Positions 22,926 to 34,409 of a DNA stretch of 64,000 nt are shown piece after piece. This DNA is from Hexactinellida sp. DTS-2022 (lineage: Eukaryota > Porifera > Hexactinellida), in NCBI GenBank assembly GCA_028753945.1, contig JAPNXP010000003.1, forward strand, positions 5,704,001 to 5,768,000, written 5' to 3'. Every line of letters begins with the position of its first letter. Position 1 is the first letter of the stretch. A program made the position numbers and the translations under genes. Below the pieces are notes generated by a model, which was not told the DNA's origin, made no database searches, and worked only from the letters and a program-made list of their open reading frames with translations.

Positions 22926-24152
22926 TTAATTAGAGAATATTATTAGCTGGTCAGAATACACCGTTACTACATTCAGATTATTTGTTAGAGTTATTCCATA
23001 CAAGTTTCCTCCGCCCTCTGGTCTCTGTATGGTGTGTAGGAGTGTGCCATTCTTGGTTAGTATTCTGATATTGTGAGTATCCCACTCTCCGACTAGTATG
23101 TTATGTTGTGCGTCCAGACAGAAGAAGGGAGGACTAGTGACAGACTTCCGTTGGCAAGGTTGCGTATCGAAAGTGCGTATCATATCCCCTGTGTAGGTTA
23201 ACACGTGTATGTATCTATCAGTTAGTACGTACACCTCATCTGTCAGTTTAACGTCACGCGGGCATTGCATTTCTTGATACGTTATGAAGCTTTTGAATTG
23301 TAGGGAGTCATCTAGGATTTGGATTCTGTTGTTGTTAGAATCCGCTACGAACACATCTCCGTTGGTAGAGACGGAGAGTCCGAGAGGGCTATCGAACTGT
23401 CCCACACCAGATCCCTGATTTCCTAGGTTAGCGACGAGACGCATGTCAGTCTCTATTTCGAATCGGAACACAGCGTGTACTCCTGTGTCCGTCACGTACA
23501 GGTTGTCTCGATGGATCGCTATACCGTATGGTGCTCTCATTTCTTGTTCTCTGAAAGTATTTAGGAATTCGCCAGTATCCGAGAAGATTGAGACTCTACA
23601 GGAACTTGACCCTTCTGCGACATAAATCCGATTTGTGTTCTCATCGATAGCGACACCACGAGGATCCAAGAGCTCTCCAGGAGCTTGTCCTTTCTCCCCG
23701 ACAGATACAAATGGTCCCATTTCTTCATATCGGGGTACAACGGGCGCTTCTAATGGTACAACGGGCACCTCCTCCTCGACTACCTCTCCCACACCTGCGA
23801 TCACCTGCTCCAGGTGTCCACAGGTGCCTCGGAACACCACGCGTGTCTCGGGCTGGGGTACCCTCACCTCTGCTAGCGCTTGTTCTATTTCCGATAGGAT
23901 TCGCTCCTGGATCTCTCTCAGTTCGTTCATTTGGAGATGAACCTCGGTTTCGGATTTAAGTGCGATCAGTTCATCTTCTTTTCGCGCGCGGGCTATGGGC
24001 CTAGCGGCTATTTGGTCGCGTGTGTCGCGGTATGTGTTTATGAGTGCCACTCGTCGCTGCTGGACACACATAATTATGCGGTCGAATAGTTGGTGTATTT
24101 CCAACTCGACAGGGTCTACGGGGTGTATCGGGTCAGGGAATCGAACTGCCAT
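22926..24152 (-). CDS. Intronless coiled-coil / NHL-repeat protein
   Basis: A 408-residue protein read from ATG at 24152 to a stop at 22926. Residues about 1-100 are charged and helical (REIQERILSEIEQALAEV); about 100-140 is a short linker. Residues about 150-408 form NHL-type beta-propeller blades with the usual signature, e.g. GELLDPRGVAIDENTNRIYV, GQFDSPLGLSV, DVFVADSNNNRIQI, ILVGEWDTHNIRI, about five to six blades. NHL propellers bind RNA or protein partners, and many relatives carry RING and B-box domains at the N terminus (TRIM family). No cysteine/histidine zinc pattern is present here, so ubiquitin ligase activity is not supported. Similar single-exon genes are numerous in sponges and some cnidarians. 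It is divergently oriented to IDH3A. Confidence 0.85.
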   Translation of the reverse strand: MAVRFPDPIHPVDPVELEIHQLFDRIIMCVQQRRVALINTYRDTRDQIAARPIARARKEDELIALKSETEVHLQMNELREIQERILSEIEQALAEVRVPQPETRVVFRGTCGHLEQVIAGVGEVVEEEVPVVPLEAPVVPRYEEMGPFVSVGEKGQAPGELLDPRGVAIDENTNRIYVAEGSSSCRVSIFSDTGEFLNTFREQEMRAPYGIAIHRDNLYVTDTGVHAVFRFEIETDMRLVANLGNQGSGVGQFDSPLGLSVSTNGDVFVADSNNNRIQILDDSLQFKSFITYQEMQCPRDVKLTDEVYVLTDRYIHVLTYTGDMIRTFDTQPCQRKSVTSPPFFCLDAQHNILVGEWDTHNIRILTKNGTLLHTIQRPEGGGNLYGITLTNNLNVVTVYSDQLIIFSN

Positions 24153-25471
24153 TTAGTTATTATTTGCTGGTTAGCTAGTTAGTTGTTATGGAAAGGAAAG
24201 TAGTTTGTTAGTAGAATGCTATAGAGAATGTGTCTCGTGTTTTATAGCAGAGCTAGGTGGTGGAATTGAATGTGGCATCTGTTTGTGTGCCGCCTCTTCT
24301 GATGCACATGGTGACTCCATCCAGTCAGGAATGTAGTGAAAGGAAATACTTTCATGCGTAATCAATGCTAGGATACTAGATAGTCACGATGGAATGTTTC
24401 ACTTATGACTCAATTAGTCATGCAACATAATACGCTTGCTTCTGTACTGCTCAGTTAAACTCTAATTGTTGAGTCACTAAAATAGTGGCTCATTAGTGAC
24501 ACTATTAAACCTACATATCAGGAACACCAGGGGACCGTCGTAATCTGTTCATATTATCCGGAATTCGTATTAACCGGAGTCACTTATGCATTTGTCTATA
24601 CAAAGTGATTCCGGTTAATACGAATTCCTAGGGAATTAAACCTTGTTCTCCTTAACAAATATTTCCTTTATCCGTGTTCCTATTAACGGAGTCTACTGTA
24701 GTTCCTATTGCCCGTCTCAATAATAACACAACAAGGATTTGAGACGCTCAATAAATTCCAGTTTATACATGTACAGATTGTACATTTAGAGAATCTTTAT
24801 GTGAACTTTGGGAAAATTTTGAATGTACCATAATTATGAGACGAGAATTACTGATTGCTTATTTATTTTTATTCTTTGTAGTTTGCTTTCTGACAATAAT
24901 CTCTCGTCTGGGTCTATGAATGTAATTGCACAGAAACTATCAATAACTCAAAAGAAAGAACTTATTTCTATCTTGCAGTCATCTCTAGAACAATAACTAT
25001 GGTATTATTAATCGCGAGATTTGTTCGAATAGGTAGTTTATTTCCGAGATTTCTAGTTATATTTATTCTTTAGTTTTTATATATTTTAAATTGTGTATCA
25101 TTTATTATCGAAAATTTATATCTTTATTTTGATAAATATTAAATGTTAAAAAATATAATCTAGGGCTTTGACTTATTGACCCAACCAAACTGTACCTTTA
25201 AGCAACGTCTGTTAAATGTTACAATTAATTTGCATTCATAACGACAATGTTGTCTCCATGATATTATTTACCTATTTATTAAAACTTTTTCTTTTGGTCT
25301 CCCCTTTTGTGTTTATTTTGTCGCTTAACTTGTGCAAAAATCCATCTCTGGGCAATCAAATTGAAATCAATTGAAAATTTGCGACTACCTTGGGTTACGA
25401 CTCGTGTCTTGAAGAACATTGTTATAAGTGACTTGCAATATTACTATTAGCACAGACTCATTATCGCTCGA
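24153..25471. other. Divergent intergenic region between NHL gene and IDH3A
   Basis: Should contain both promoters. About 24514-24703 is a degraded CTCGTTAGTACGAACACC element (GGAACACCAGGGGACCGTCG ... AACGGAGTCTACTGTAG). The rest is AT-rich, with no TATA box or other motif I can assign confidently. Confidence 0.5.
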
Positions 25472-28400
25472 ATGCTATCCAGATTCAGATTTAGTGGTTC
25501 TTTGAGAAAGCTCGGTTCCCAATATTACCAGCTGCGCAATAGCTCAATGCGCACCGTGACAATGATAGAGGGAGACGGGATAGGGCCCGAGATCTCATTG
25601 GCTGTTAAGCGGATATTCGCGGGCGCAGGGGTGCCTATAGAGTGGGAGACTGTCGAGGTTAAACCTGTACTTCTGAACACGGGGAAAATAGCGCTCTCTA
25701 AGGAAGTGATGAGCTCCATGAATAGGAACAAGATCGGGCTAAAAGGTAATACAGTATACTCCGCTTAATAGAGCCACCGGTTAATAGATTTCTCCGCTTA
25801 ATCGAGTAAAATTTCACAGGGTTTATAGGACGGAATCATATTTTCGGTTAATATATTTCTCCGCTTAATCAGGTCAAAGCAACCTGGTCCTGAGGTGACT
25901 CTATTAAGCGGAGTCGACTGTAGTTTTGCATCGATTATCATAACTGACTATTTTTACGAGAATACTTATATAGAGTTCAGTTTTTATAATAGTAAAAGAA
26001 TCAGTCTTACTTTCTAAATATCCATTTTTGAACTGTAAATTTCCCAGTGCCTGAATTTAGTATAGTATGTATTAGAAAAACTGAACTCTATATAAGTTAT
26101 TTCTTTATTTTATGTTTGTTTCCTATTTAATTTAAGGACCTCTCGAGACCCAGATAGGGAAGGGAACGATATCGCTTAACCTGACCTTAAGAAAGGTGTT
26201 TAACCTCTACGCTAACGTCAGGCCCTGCAGAAGTCTGCCTGGCATTACGACTAATTACAGAGACGTTAACCTGGTCACTATACGGGAGAACACGGAGGGA
26301 GAGTACTCAGGGATTGAGCATCAGGTTAGATACATTAGTGTACCTTTGGTATGCTGGTTAACTTACATTAAAGTAGTATTGTTCGTAATAAGCGGACTCA
26401 ACTTAATACAAACCCTATGTAAGTTGTTAATTTGGGACCATAGGGCTTGTTCATAATAATAAAACCTTCATATTAAGCAGAAGAAAAATTGTTCACAATA
26501 AGCAGACCTGACTGTATTGTCATTAGGTCAATTGCTATTACATCTACAGTAGACTCATTAATACGAATACGAATAAGGTAAAATATAGGTATTGTCCGTA
26601 TTGAGTACAAGGTCTAATCTCATATGCAAATAGTATATACAAACAACTCAGATTTAGACAGTCCCTTGGTGTTCGTATTAACCAAGTCTACTCTATACTG
26701 TATTCAGTATAACCTGCATAATCCGACACCTGTTGGGGTAGCCCGGATAGGGAAAAATATCGGATTACCAAATTGTCGGATTATGCAGGTTCTACTGTAC
26801 TATATACTGTATCTTTATGCTGTATTCCTATCAGATTGTAGAGGGGGTGGTTCAGAGTATAAAGCTCATAACTCGTGAGGCTAGCATGCGCGTGGCGGAG
26901 TACGCATTCAAGTACGCGGTACAGGAGGGGAGACAGTCTGTGACCGCAGTGCACAAGTCTAACATAATGCGGGCTTCCGACGGCCTATTCATCCAGTGCT
27001 GTGATGTTGTAGCGCAGAAGTAAGATAATAGTCTCATCAATTGTAGTATACCACTTAAACCAATTGTTTAATGGCCATTCAAACCAAGGTATTATACGGC
27101 CTATTCATCCAGTGCTGTGATGTTGTAGCGCAGAAGTAAGATAATAGTCTCATCAATTGTAGTATACCACTTAAACCAATTGTTTAATGGCCATTCAAAC
27201 CAAGGTATTATACGGCCTATTCATCCAGTGCTGTGATGTTGTAGCGCAGAAGTAAGATAATAGTCTCATCAATTGTAGTATACCACTTAAACCAATTGTT
27301 TAATGGCCATTCAAACCAAGGTATTATACGGCCTATTCATCCAGTGCTGTGATGTTGTAGCACAGAAGTAAGATAATAGTCTCATCAATTGTAGTATACC
27401 ACTTAAACCAATTGTTTAATGGCCATTCAAACCAAGGTATTATACGGCCTATTCATCCAGTGCTGTGATGTTGTAGCGCAGAAGTAAGATACCGTATTGC
27501 TTCAAATAAGTTTTCGTGGGACAAAATTATCCTGATTTTTTTGAAAAATCCAGAAAATAATATTTAGATCGGTTCTAATGGTTCTCACCAACAGTATACA
27601 TACCAAAGTTTCCAAAATCAATGGAATTACACTCCATTGATCAACTAATGTGTTGAAATTTTACCATAGCAATGCCATTTTTATTGACCCGGCGTTTATT
27701 CGGGGAATACTGTATACATTTGTATTAGTCTCATCCATTGTAGTACACCGCTTAAACCAATTGTTTAATGGTCATTCAAACGTAACGCAAAATTCCAGAA
27801 ATTTAGACACCTTTGCTATGTCACGAGCTACAATAGTGTTTGCCTAAATAGCAATATTGCTCTATTATGAAGTTATTTATGTCCCCAAGCGAGCATTTTA
27901 TATTAGTTTTGTTCCCCTAATAGCAAGATCATCTATTAGCAAGCAATTTCGTGAAAAATGCGACTTATAATAAAAAGGATTGTATGTCACTCATTGCTTG
28001 ATTGAAAGCGTTACGTAACGTTTGAACGGCACCTAAGTAAGTTGGTTAATGCTTAATTTGCATAGGTATCCACATATCCATTATCAGAAGACTTTGATAG
28101 ACACCTGTTGTCTCAACTTGGTGCAGAACCCCTCTCAGTACGATGTCCTGGTTATGCCTAATCTGTATGGAGACATTCTATCCGACCTTTGTGCTGGTAA
28201 GGTTAATGTGCAATCCATGTTTGTTACAGTCGTTAGAAGCATTTAATTAATTAATTAAAAAATCTATAGAATAGTCATTTCTTAAATTCTTATACAATAG
28301 ATCCTATATAATGTGACCCGCTTTAATCCGGAATTCAGCAGAACCGACACTTTTCCTTACCCCAATGAGATATAGCGGTCATTCCGATATTCCGGGCACT

Positions 28401-29569
28401 TTATAAAGTCCCGTTTGACTTCATATTGTAGATACTAACATTTATTTATCTCACAATCACGGCCATTTTTATCAGTCCCGAGCAGTGTTGTAAATCAAAT
28501 CAAATATTTCAAATATTTGATTTGATTTGATTTGATTTAAGAGAATTTGAATTCTCAAATGATTTGATTTGATTTGATTTGAAATTATTTGAATCCTCAA
28601 ATGATTTGATTTGATTTGATTTGAAAATATTTGAATTCTCAAATGATTTGATTTGATTTGATTTGAAATTATTTCAAATCATTTTCAAATCATTTTCGAA
28701 TCATTTTTCCAATCATTTTCAGATCATCTTCAAATAATATTCGGTAAATCATTTTCAAATCGTTTCCAAATCGCTTTAGTATAATTTCACTTCATTTTCA
28801 ATTCAATTTCAAATATATAAGATCATTTTCAAAATTTCTATACGTTTTGACAGTGATTCAGAAATGATTTGAATGTTTCAAATATTTCAAATATTTGATT
28901 TGATTTGATTTGAAATTATTTGAAATTTCAAATATTTGATTTGATTTGATTTGATTTGAAATTATTTGAAATCTCAAATGATTTGAAATGATTTGATTTG
29001 AAATAATTTTAAATCTAAAATGATTTGATTTGATTTGATTTGAGAAAAAAAAAATGATTTATTTACAACCCTGGTCCCGAGGGTGACCGGAATTCCGTGG
29101 TTCCACTGTGACAATACATTTCTCGGTCCCGAGGTATTATTACAGCCATAGCATTCTACAGCTATTGCATTATTACAGACATAGCATTCCATATCATTCT
29201 ACGTATTAGAATGCTATGTTACAGCGTGTCCACTATACTCAGTTCCTTGACTGTACTATAGGGCTAATCGGAGGTCTCGGCGTGACGCCCTCTGGTAACA
29301 TGGGCAAGGACGGACTCGCTCTGTTCGAAGCGGTTCACGGCACGGCCCCCGACTTAGTCGGGAAAGACAAGGCTAATCCCATGGCGCTGCTGATGAGCGC
29401 TTGCATGATGACGTCACACATGGGCATAGGGCACTACGGGAAGCAGATAGAGAGTGCGATATTCAAGTGTATCGCCGAGGGAGCGAAAACGGGGGATATC
29501 GGCGGTAAACTTAAGTGTTCCGAATTCGCTGACGCTATTATAGAAGTTATTCAGGACGAAAAGCGCTGA
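25472..29569 (+). CDS. IDH3A: Isocitrate dehydrogenase [NAD] subunit alpha, mitochondrial
   Basis: Catalytic subunit of the mitochondrial NAD-dependent isocitrate dehydrogenase, converting isocitrate to 2-oxoglutarate in the TCA cycle. Exons 25472-25745, 26137-26324, 26835-27019, 28066-28196, 29262-29569; 361 residues, close to the animal norm. The N terminus ([17 protein letters not shown]) is arginine-rich and lacks acidic residues, a plausible mitochondrial presequence. Signature stretches are intact: [91 protein letters not shown]. Donor sequence 3 (27020) lies at the start of a five-copy tandem duplication carrying four extra donor copies. Start chosen as the first ATG in frame with a targeting-type N terminus. 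Confidence 0.97.
25752..25920. mobile_element. 169-bp TA-flanked MITE (ACTCCGCTTAATAGAG family) 6 bp after a donor
   Basis: Ends CAGTATACTCCGCTTAATAG ... TTAAGCGGAGTCGACTG with TA on both sides, starting 6 bp into IDH3A intron 1. Other copies: about 20247-20330 (fragment), about 49185-49334, about 54296-54478 and 63315-63499. Termini and target are pogo/Tigger-like. Confidence 0.82.
26325..26834. other. IDH3A intron 2
   Basis: About 26370-26515 is a fragment of the AATAAGCGGACTCAACTTAA / TTCACAATAAGCAGACCTG family. About 26540-26700 is a degraded TACGAATACG element. About 26703-26797 is a MITE with ATAACCTGCATAATCCGACA / GTCGGATTATGCAGGTTCTA arms. No coding sequence. Confidence 0.65.
26981..27490. 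repeat. 116-bp tandem array duplicating the 3' end of IDH3A exon 3 with its donor
   Basis: Five copies at 26981, 27097, 27213, 27329 and 27445 (last one cut). Each unit holds the last 39 coding bases of exon 3 (starting CGGCCTATTCATCC), the donor AA/GTAAGATAAT, and intron sequence to AAACCAAGGTATTATA. Copies are almost identical (copy 4 has GCACAG for GCGCAG). Only the first is attached to the upstream reading frame, and TAA follows immediately after each exon piece in frame. Confidence 0.95.
27491..28065. repeat. Rest of IDH3A intron 3: two transposon copies
   Basis: About 27491-27715 is a copy of the element at 44381-44784 (shared GGACAAAATTATC, CGGTTCTAATGGTT, CCCGGCGTTTATTCGGGGAA) and serves as an unoccupied-site reference for the nested insertion there. 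About 27828-27965 is a TTCGCCTAAATAGCAA family copy. Confidence 0.75.
28483..29073. mobile_element. 591-bp non-autonomous hAT element with perfect 8-bp target duplication
   Basis: Begins CAGTGTTGTAAATCAAAT and ends ATTTACAACCCTG, flanked by identical 8-mers GTCCCGAG at 28475-28482 and 29074-29081. The interior is a long ATTTG/ATTTGAA pentamer-type microsatellite with no ORF. It is inserted into another element whose ends, TTTAATCCGGAATTCAGC (about 28322) and GGAATTCCGTGGTTCCACTG (about 29090-29109), are still visible. Confidence 0.88.
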
Positions 29570-30160
29570 ATTATAGTACACAATCACTTCTGCTTACCAG
29601 AGTATTGTAAATTTACATATTATTCATATTCAATGTGTATTATGTATATTAATCCATTCATTTCAATGGTAAGCATTGTAACGCATTAGCCTATATCAAC
29701 TGTATCACAAGAAATATGCATTAAACATCAGAAACATATATTTATTTTTAGAATTAGCACATTTGTATGGACACCGTATTCGTTCTAAGTCAAGCGCCCC
29801 TGGCCAGTAAAGGGGTTTTTCTCTGTTTCATTAAAAGGCAACCCTTACGGAATAACCTTTTTTGGGCGCTTACATTTGCACTTGCCAAAACTGAATCTGA
29901 GAATCTGAGATAGAGAATAATTAGTTGGGAAGTATTTCTTGATTTTCCAGATTATTTCTTAGAATTAAGGCTCCCTTAATTAGCTTGAATAGAGTGTTCA
30001 TAGTACAATAGCATATAAAACTAAAATAGAACTAGTAACCCAATCTGCTAGTGTTAAGCTATATGAACACAGACAATACTCAAACAGTATACAGTATTCA
30101 GTCGGAACTGAGAGCTAACCTAACTAACTAATTGCATAAGTATTGTTTGTGTGTGTATTA
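29570..30160. other. Intergenic gap IDH3A to second NHL gene
   Basis: AT-rich 3' flank of IDH3A (ATTAAA-type signal near 29720) followed by the presumed promoter of the next gene. No repeat family recognised and no coding sequence. Confidence 0.5.
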
Positions 30161-31411
30161 ATGGCGACACGCGTGTTGGCAGCAGGAGAGCTGCTGGGGG
30201 CTGATGGGTTGGAGAGAGCGCTAGCGGCTCTGGTTAGCCACGTGCAGCGAGAGAAAGAGAGCGTGAGGAGTAACTTCCTACAGCTACACTCTCTGCTAGC
30301 AGCGAGAGAACTCAGTCTGCTGCAAGAGATGGATGGGATAGTTGCACGAGCGAGACACGAGTTGGCAGAGAAGAGAGAGACCCTCAAGGAACTGGACACA
30401 GCCAGGGAAGGCCTAGAGAGAGATCTGACCAAGAACAGACTGAGAGATGTGCTCGAGAAGAATCTCCGTACGCTAGAAGATAAGATCGAAGAGGAGGTAT
30501 CAAGGGATGTGAGTGTGGGGTGGGTAGAGTTGGAATGGAATAAGGAACAGCTGGAACAGTCAGTGATTGAAGTGTGTACGGTTGTGACTCTGAAGGAGAG
30601 ACTTTTCAGATCAAAGGACTATTCTCTGAAACTGAGTCCTGTCTGGTCCCGTGAAGGGACAGGGCCTGGTGAGATTAAGCGTCCGATGCAAATAGCGATC
30701 GACAGCACAACGCAGAACATATTTGTGGCTGATTTCGATGCAAACACAGTTCAAGTATTCTCAGAAGAAGGCATCCATCTCTACAAGATACCTACAGCTT
30801 TACATCCTATTGGCATAGCTCTGACAGAAAAATATATTTTCGTATCAGCTAAAGACCAACTAGCGAAGATAAGAAAATCTAACAATACATTTGTGAAGTT
30901 AGTTAAAACAAAGTTAGTCTATGGGATCGATATTGATGAAAACACAAATATTTACGGATGTGAGGTTCAGAACAAATCAGTTATCGTGTTTGATAACAAT
31001 CTCGAATTCCTGAAAAGAATCAAACTCCAAACTTCTCAAATCAAATCCATCATATTCACTCACAGCATCAAACTCCACAAAGACAGTATGTATGTCATGT
31101 TTGTTAACTCTCCTTTCCCTCTGCAGATATTCTCCCTAGATGGAGAGCTAGAGAGGTGTTTGATATCAGAAAGTGAAATTGGAAGGAGTGATTTCTTCTC
31201 ACTTGACCGATTGGGGAATATCATTGTAGCTGACTGGGGTAAGAATCGAATCAGGATATTCAGCAAAGAAGGAGAGCCAATACGCACTATCGACAGTGAT
31301 ACGCTACCTGGAGATCAGAAGTTCGATAATCCTACTGGAGTAGCTGTTGACAGAAATGATAGGATTATTGTAGCTCAGCAGAACAAGGAATGCTGTCTCC
31401 TAGCTTTATAG
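30161..31411 (+). CDS. Intronless coiled-coil / NHL-repeat protein (second copy type)
   Basis: A 416-residue protein from ATG 30161. Residues about 18-145 are a charged coiled coil (SLLQEMDGIVARARHELAEK, RLRDVLEKNLRTLEDKIEEE). From about 170 to the end are NHL-like propeller blades: GPGEIKRPMQIAIDSTTQNI, FVADFDANTVQVFSEEG, GNIIVADWGKNRIRIFSKEG, FDNPTGVAVDRNDRIIVAQQ. The arrangement matches the neighbour at 22.9-24.2 kb, but the sequences are too different to be a recent duplicate. No RING or B-box is visible. Same strand as IDH3A, which separates the two NHL genes. Function unknown; propeller-mediated binding is the only safe inference. Confidence 0.85.
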   Translation: MATRVLAAGELLGADGLERALAALVSHVQREKESVRSNFLQLHSLLAARELSLLQEMDGIVARARHELAEKRETLKELDTAREGLERDLTKNRLRDVLEKNLRTLEDKIEEEVSRDVSVGWVELEWNKEQLEQSVIEVCTVVTLKERLFRSKDYSLKLSPVWSREGTGPGEIKRPMQIAIDSTTQNIFVADFDANTVQVFSEEGIHLYKIPTALHPIGIALTEKYIFVSAKDQLAKIRKSNNTFVKLVKTKLVYGIDIDENTNIYGCEVQNKSVIVFDNNLEFLKRIKLQTSQIKSIIFTHSIKLHKDSMYVMFVNSPFPLQIFSLDGELERCLISESEIGRSDFFSLDRLGNIIVADWGKNRIRIFSKEGEPIRTIDSDTLPGDQKFDNPTGVAVDRNDRIIVAQQNKECCLLAL

Positions 31412-31752
31412 CTTTATCGAATTAGTTTGTTTTAGACGCCACATAATGGGTGTTATTGTTTGCATTTGATTGTGCACGATAATTACATTACAATTCTCAA
31501 TCGTTATAATATTATTAATTTATTATACCCCTACTTATTATAATACCTATTATTCATTCATAAGTAGCTACAACGGAATCTGTTAATCCCACTACATGTA
31601 ATATGCAATAACTATTAATAAGTAATCTATATACTTATTCTATTAGTCTATAACTAGAAATGAATATATGAATATGTTAGTTGTGTATTCGAAATTCTGA
31701 AAAACTAAGATAATACTGTATACCTATTTTATTCCCATTTACTTGAGTATAT
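31412..31752. other. Gap between NHL gene and large inverted-repeat element
   Basis: AT-rich 3' flank, no feature recognised. Confidence 0.4.
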
Positions 31753-34159
31753 GTTGTAGGCGAAATTGAGTACCAGGCGAGATTGAGTCTCAATTTCGCC
31801 TGAAACTCAATTTCGCCTGCGAGGGTCAGGCGAGATTGAGTACCAGGCGAAATGGAGTCATATTACTTATAGAAAATTTTGAACTAAATATTATGGGTTG
31901 TTAAAAATTGATTATATCCCAGATCTAATCCAGTTATTCGTTCACTTATCATACTAGGTAAACAAAGTATGCTGAATACGAATTTGACACTCACAAGTTT
32001 CTAATACAAATATTTATTGTTGTTATTGACAATATAGGTAAATAAGTTTGTAAAATATTAGAATTTACATAGAGATGAGACGATTATTTTAAGTAATTGC
32101 ATATGCTAAATACGAATTTAGAATTAACTACTTGCAAATAAGGGCTGTTTGTTGTTAAAGTTGGGGAATTAATGACTAAGAATAAGATTGAGATTTTAAA
32201 ATATAACTAAGTAAGCAAACTAGTATCATATAGTTACGTATATAGATTAATATTGAAGACTTGACAAAAGGAATACGAATCCTTTTGTAAGTTAATTATA
32301 TTGCGTTGTAAAGTGTAAATTATACATGATAATTAATTAAGTGGAATAGTTAAGTATTCCCTAGCAAAAGCGAACGAGATTATACTGTAGGCTCGTATTG
32401 CCTCCTAATAAATATTTATCCTAATCTACTCGCGAATTCAAACCATTTAACTCAAGCCACCAGTTTAATCTCCAATACATATAATTTTCAATACATTCAC
32501 CATAAACAGAACATAATTAATCGCGACACATTCTCAAATGAATGTTGAGTTTATTGATAAGCTGGTTGTGTTGTTAGTTGGTTTAATAGCTGGTTTTGCT
32601 GTTAAATCAGCTTATCAATATCACTCAGTTGAGAATGTATAGTGAGTAAATGAGTAATTACCTTCTAGTTATGTAGTAAATGTGTTTAAATGTGCATCTA
32701 TAAATTAACAATACAAAGGCGTAGGCTCTGGTATAGTCGGTAGTACCGTAGTAGGGCCATGGCGATACAAAAATTTGCCAATTGAATCAGCAATGGGCAT
32801 TGATCTCACAATGTCACCGTAATGGACTAACCTATGGGCCCTACTAATCCCATTCTGAGACTACGTCAAACTCCGTATGTGGGAATTCTCCGAATCTAAG
32901 ATGTTGACATTTTTCAGACTACTTTCTCAATATTGGAAAATAGTCTAAAAATAACAATTGTTATAATATGCAACCAGAGATGGGGCCAAATCCCTATGGA
33001 AATTATAGTTTAAAAGATTTTAAGATTAATCCCAGTCCATTCAGAATGGGATTGGGAATTAATCAGAAAATCTCAAACTCAAGGTCAGTGTGTGGGAATT
33101 AAGGAACTTCTAAATGATATTATTTCGAAACTGCTCTGAATTGGTGAATGACAAATACGAATGTTAATCCAAGTTATTTAATTTAATTCTGCAATCTACA
33201 CCAATTTGCATGTCTACAGGGTCTGAAAGTCATTTCGTTTCTCGTACCTTCAAACAAACAATAAATGTGTATTGTAATTATATGTAATATAAATTATATA
33301 ATTGATAATAAAAATTATTTAGAAGCTTCATTACATTTTACTTTCACTAAGTAATATAATCTTTGGACAGGTGCGAAGTCAGCCCTAACTATAGTGGGTG
33401 TCAAGTGCGTAGGAGTAAGTATAGCCAGCGACCCTAATGGGTGCTCAGCAGAAAACCTCTTACACACTAAGAGGCCTTGTTAAATGTTAATTCAGGAGCA
33501 CTTTCTATAAAAAAGGTGCAATTTAACGACTGAAAAAGAAATAGCACAGTAACACATATTGACTGTGAAAGCTAACTAATATGATTACATTCTTGACTGA
33601 GCTTAGCTAAAAAGAGCACTAGCCTAGTACATTGATTATCTTTCTTTTGGATACAAACAACTTGTGACCTTCATATGTTCTATATTTTGAACAGCGATTT
33701 TATTTATATTGAGCCAAAGTAAAATCCATGTTAATTTAAATATCAATTACTAAATAGCATTAATATATTTATTATACGTATTCTATTATTAGCCAATATA
33801 TCATCTTTAAATAAAACACAAGATCTGAAAAGTACATATATCAACAAAAATTGTGTTGAGTGAAAACATAAATAAATTACAACTGTTATTGAATACTCAC
33901 ATTGCGATACTTAATAAACAGTCGGAGAAATGCCAGCATAAACATAGAGACAAAGTAGTCGGAAAATTCTAAACATTTGATATTTGGAATTTTTGACAAA
34001 TGCCGACATACGGAGCCGGACAAATGCAGGCCTCTAGTTAGTTTTTATCTCAAATAGAGATGCGTTTTTTATCTCCGAATTACTTTAATGTAATCCGGAC
34101 AAACACACACACACTCACAAAGAACTATTGTGCTTTTAATATAGATATTATTGTGGTCT

Positions 34160-34350
34160 GCTTAAGCACTGCCGGATTTGGTAGCCCGCGAGACCATAGG
34201 CGGGCTAACAATAGTGCAATCTTTAGGATAAGGTTATCCACCAGTTGTAATTCTGGTAGTTCAATAATTGTTTTGCTATCTCGTAACCTATCTTATTCAA
34301 GAGGTTTTGATCCGGGGTCCCGGCTGTCTATTAACGGCCACCCCAAATAA
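34160..34350. other. GC-richer unassigned segment inside the transposon
   Basis: Sequence such as GGTAGCCCGCGAGACCATAG and GATCCGGGGTCCCGGCTGTC stands out from its AT-rich surroundings. It contains part of a 96-codon ORF without recognisable similarity. It could be captured host sequence or a structured RNA remnant; I cannot tell. Confidence 0.3.
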
Positions 34351-34409
34351 TATTATGAGGGGCGAAACGATACCTACAGACTAGACTCAATTCACAGGTC
34401 TAGAATAAA

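Noticed and set aside
23443-23959. Forward ORFs opposite the first NHL gene
   Set aside because: Antisense shadows; the reverse frame has clear propeller repeats.
34060-34350. 96-codon ORF inside the 4.2-kb transposon as a transposase fragment
   Set aside because: No recognisable catalytic motif and it is too short; kept only as an unassigned GC-rich segment.
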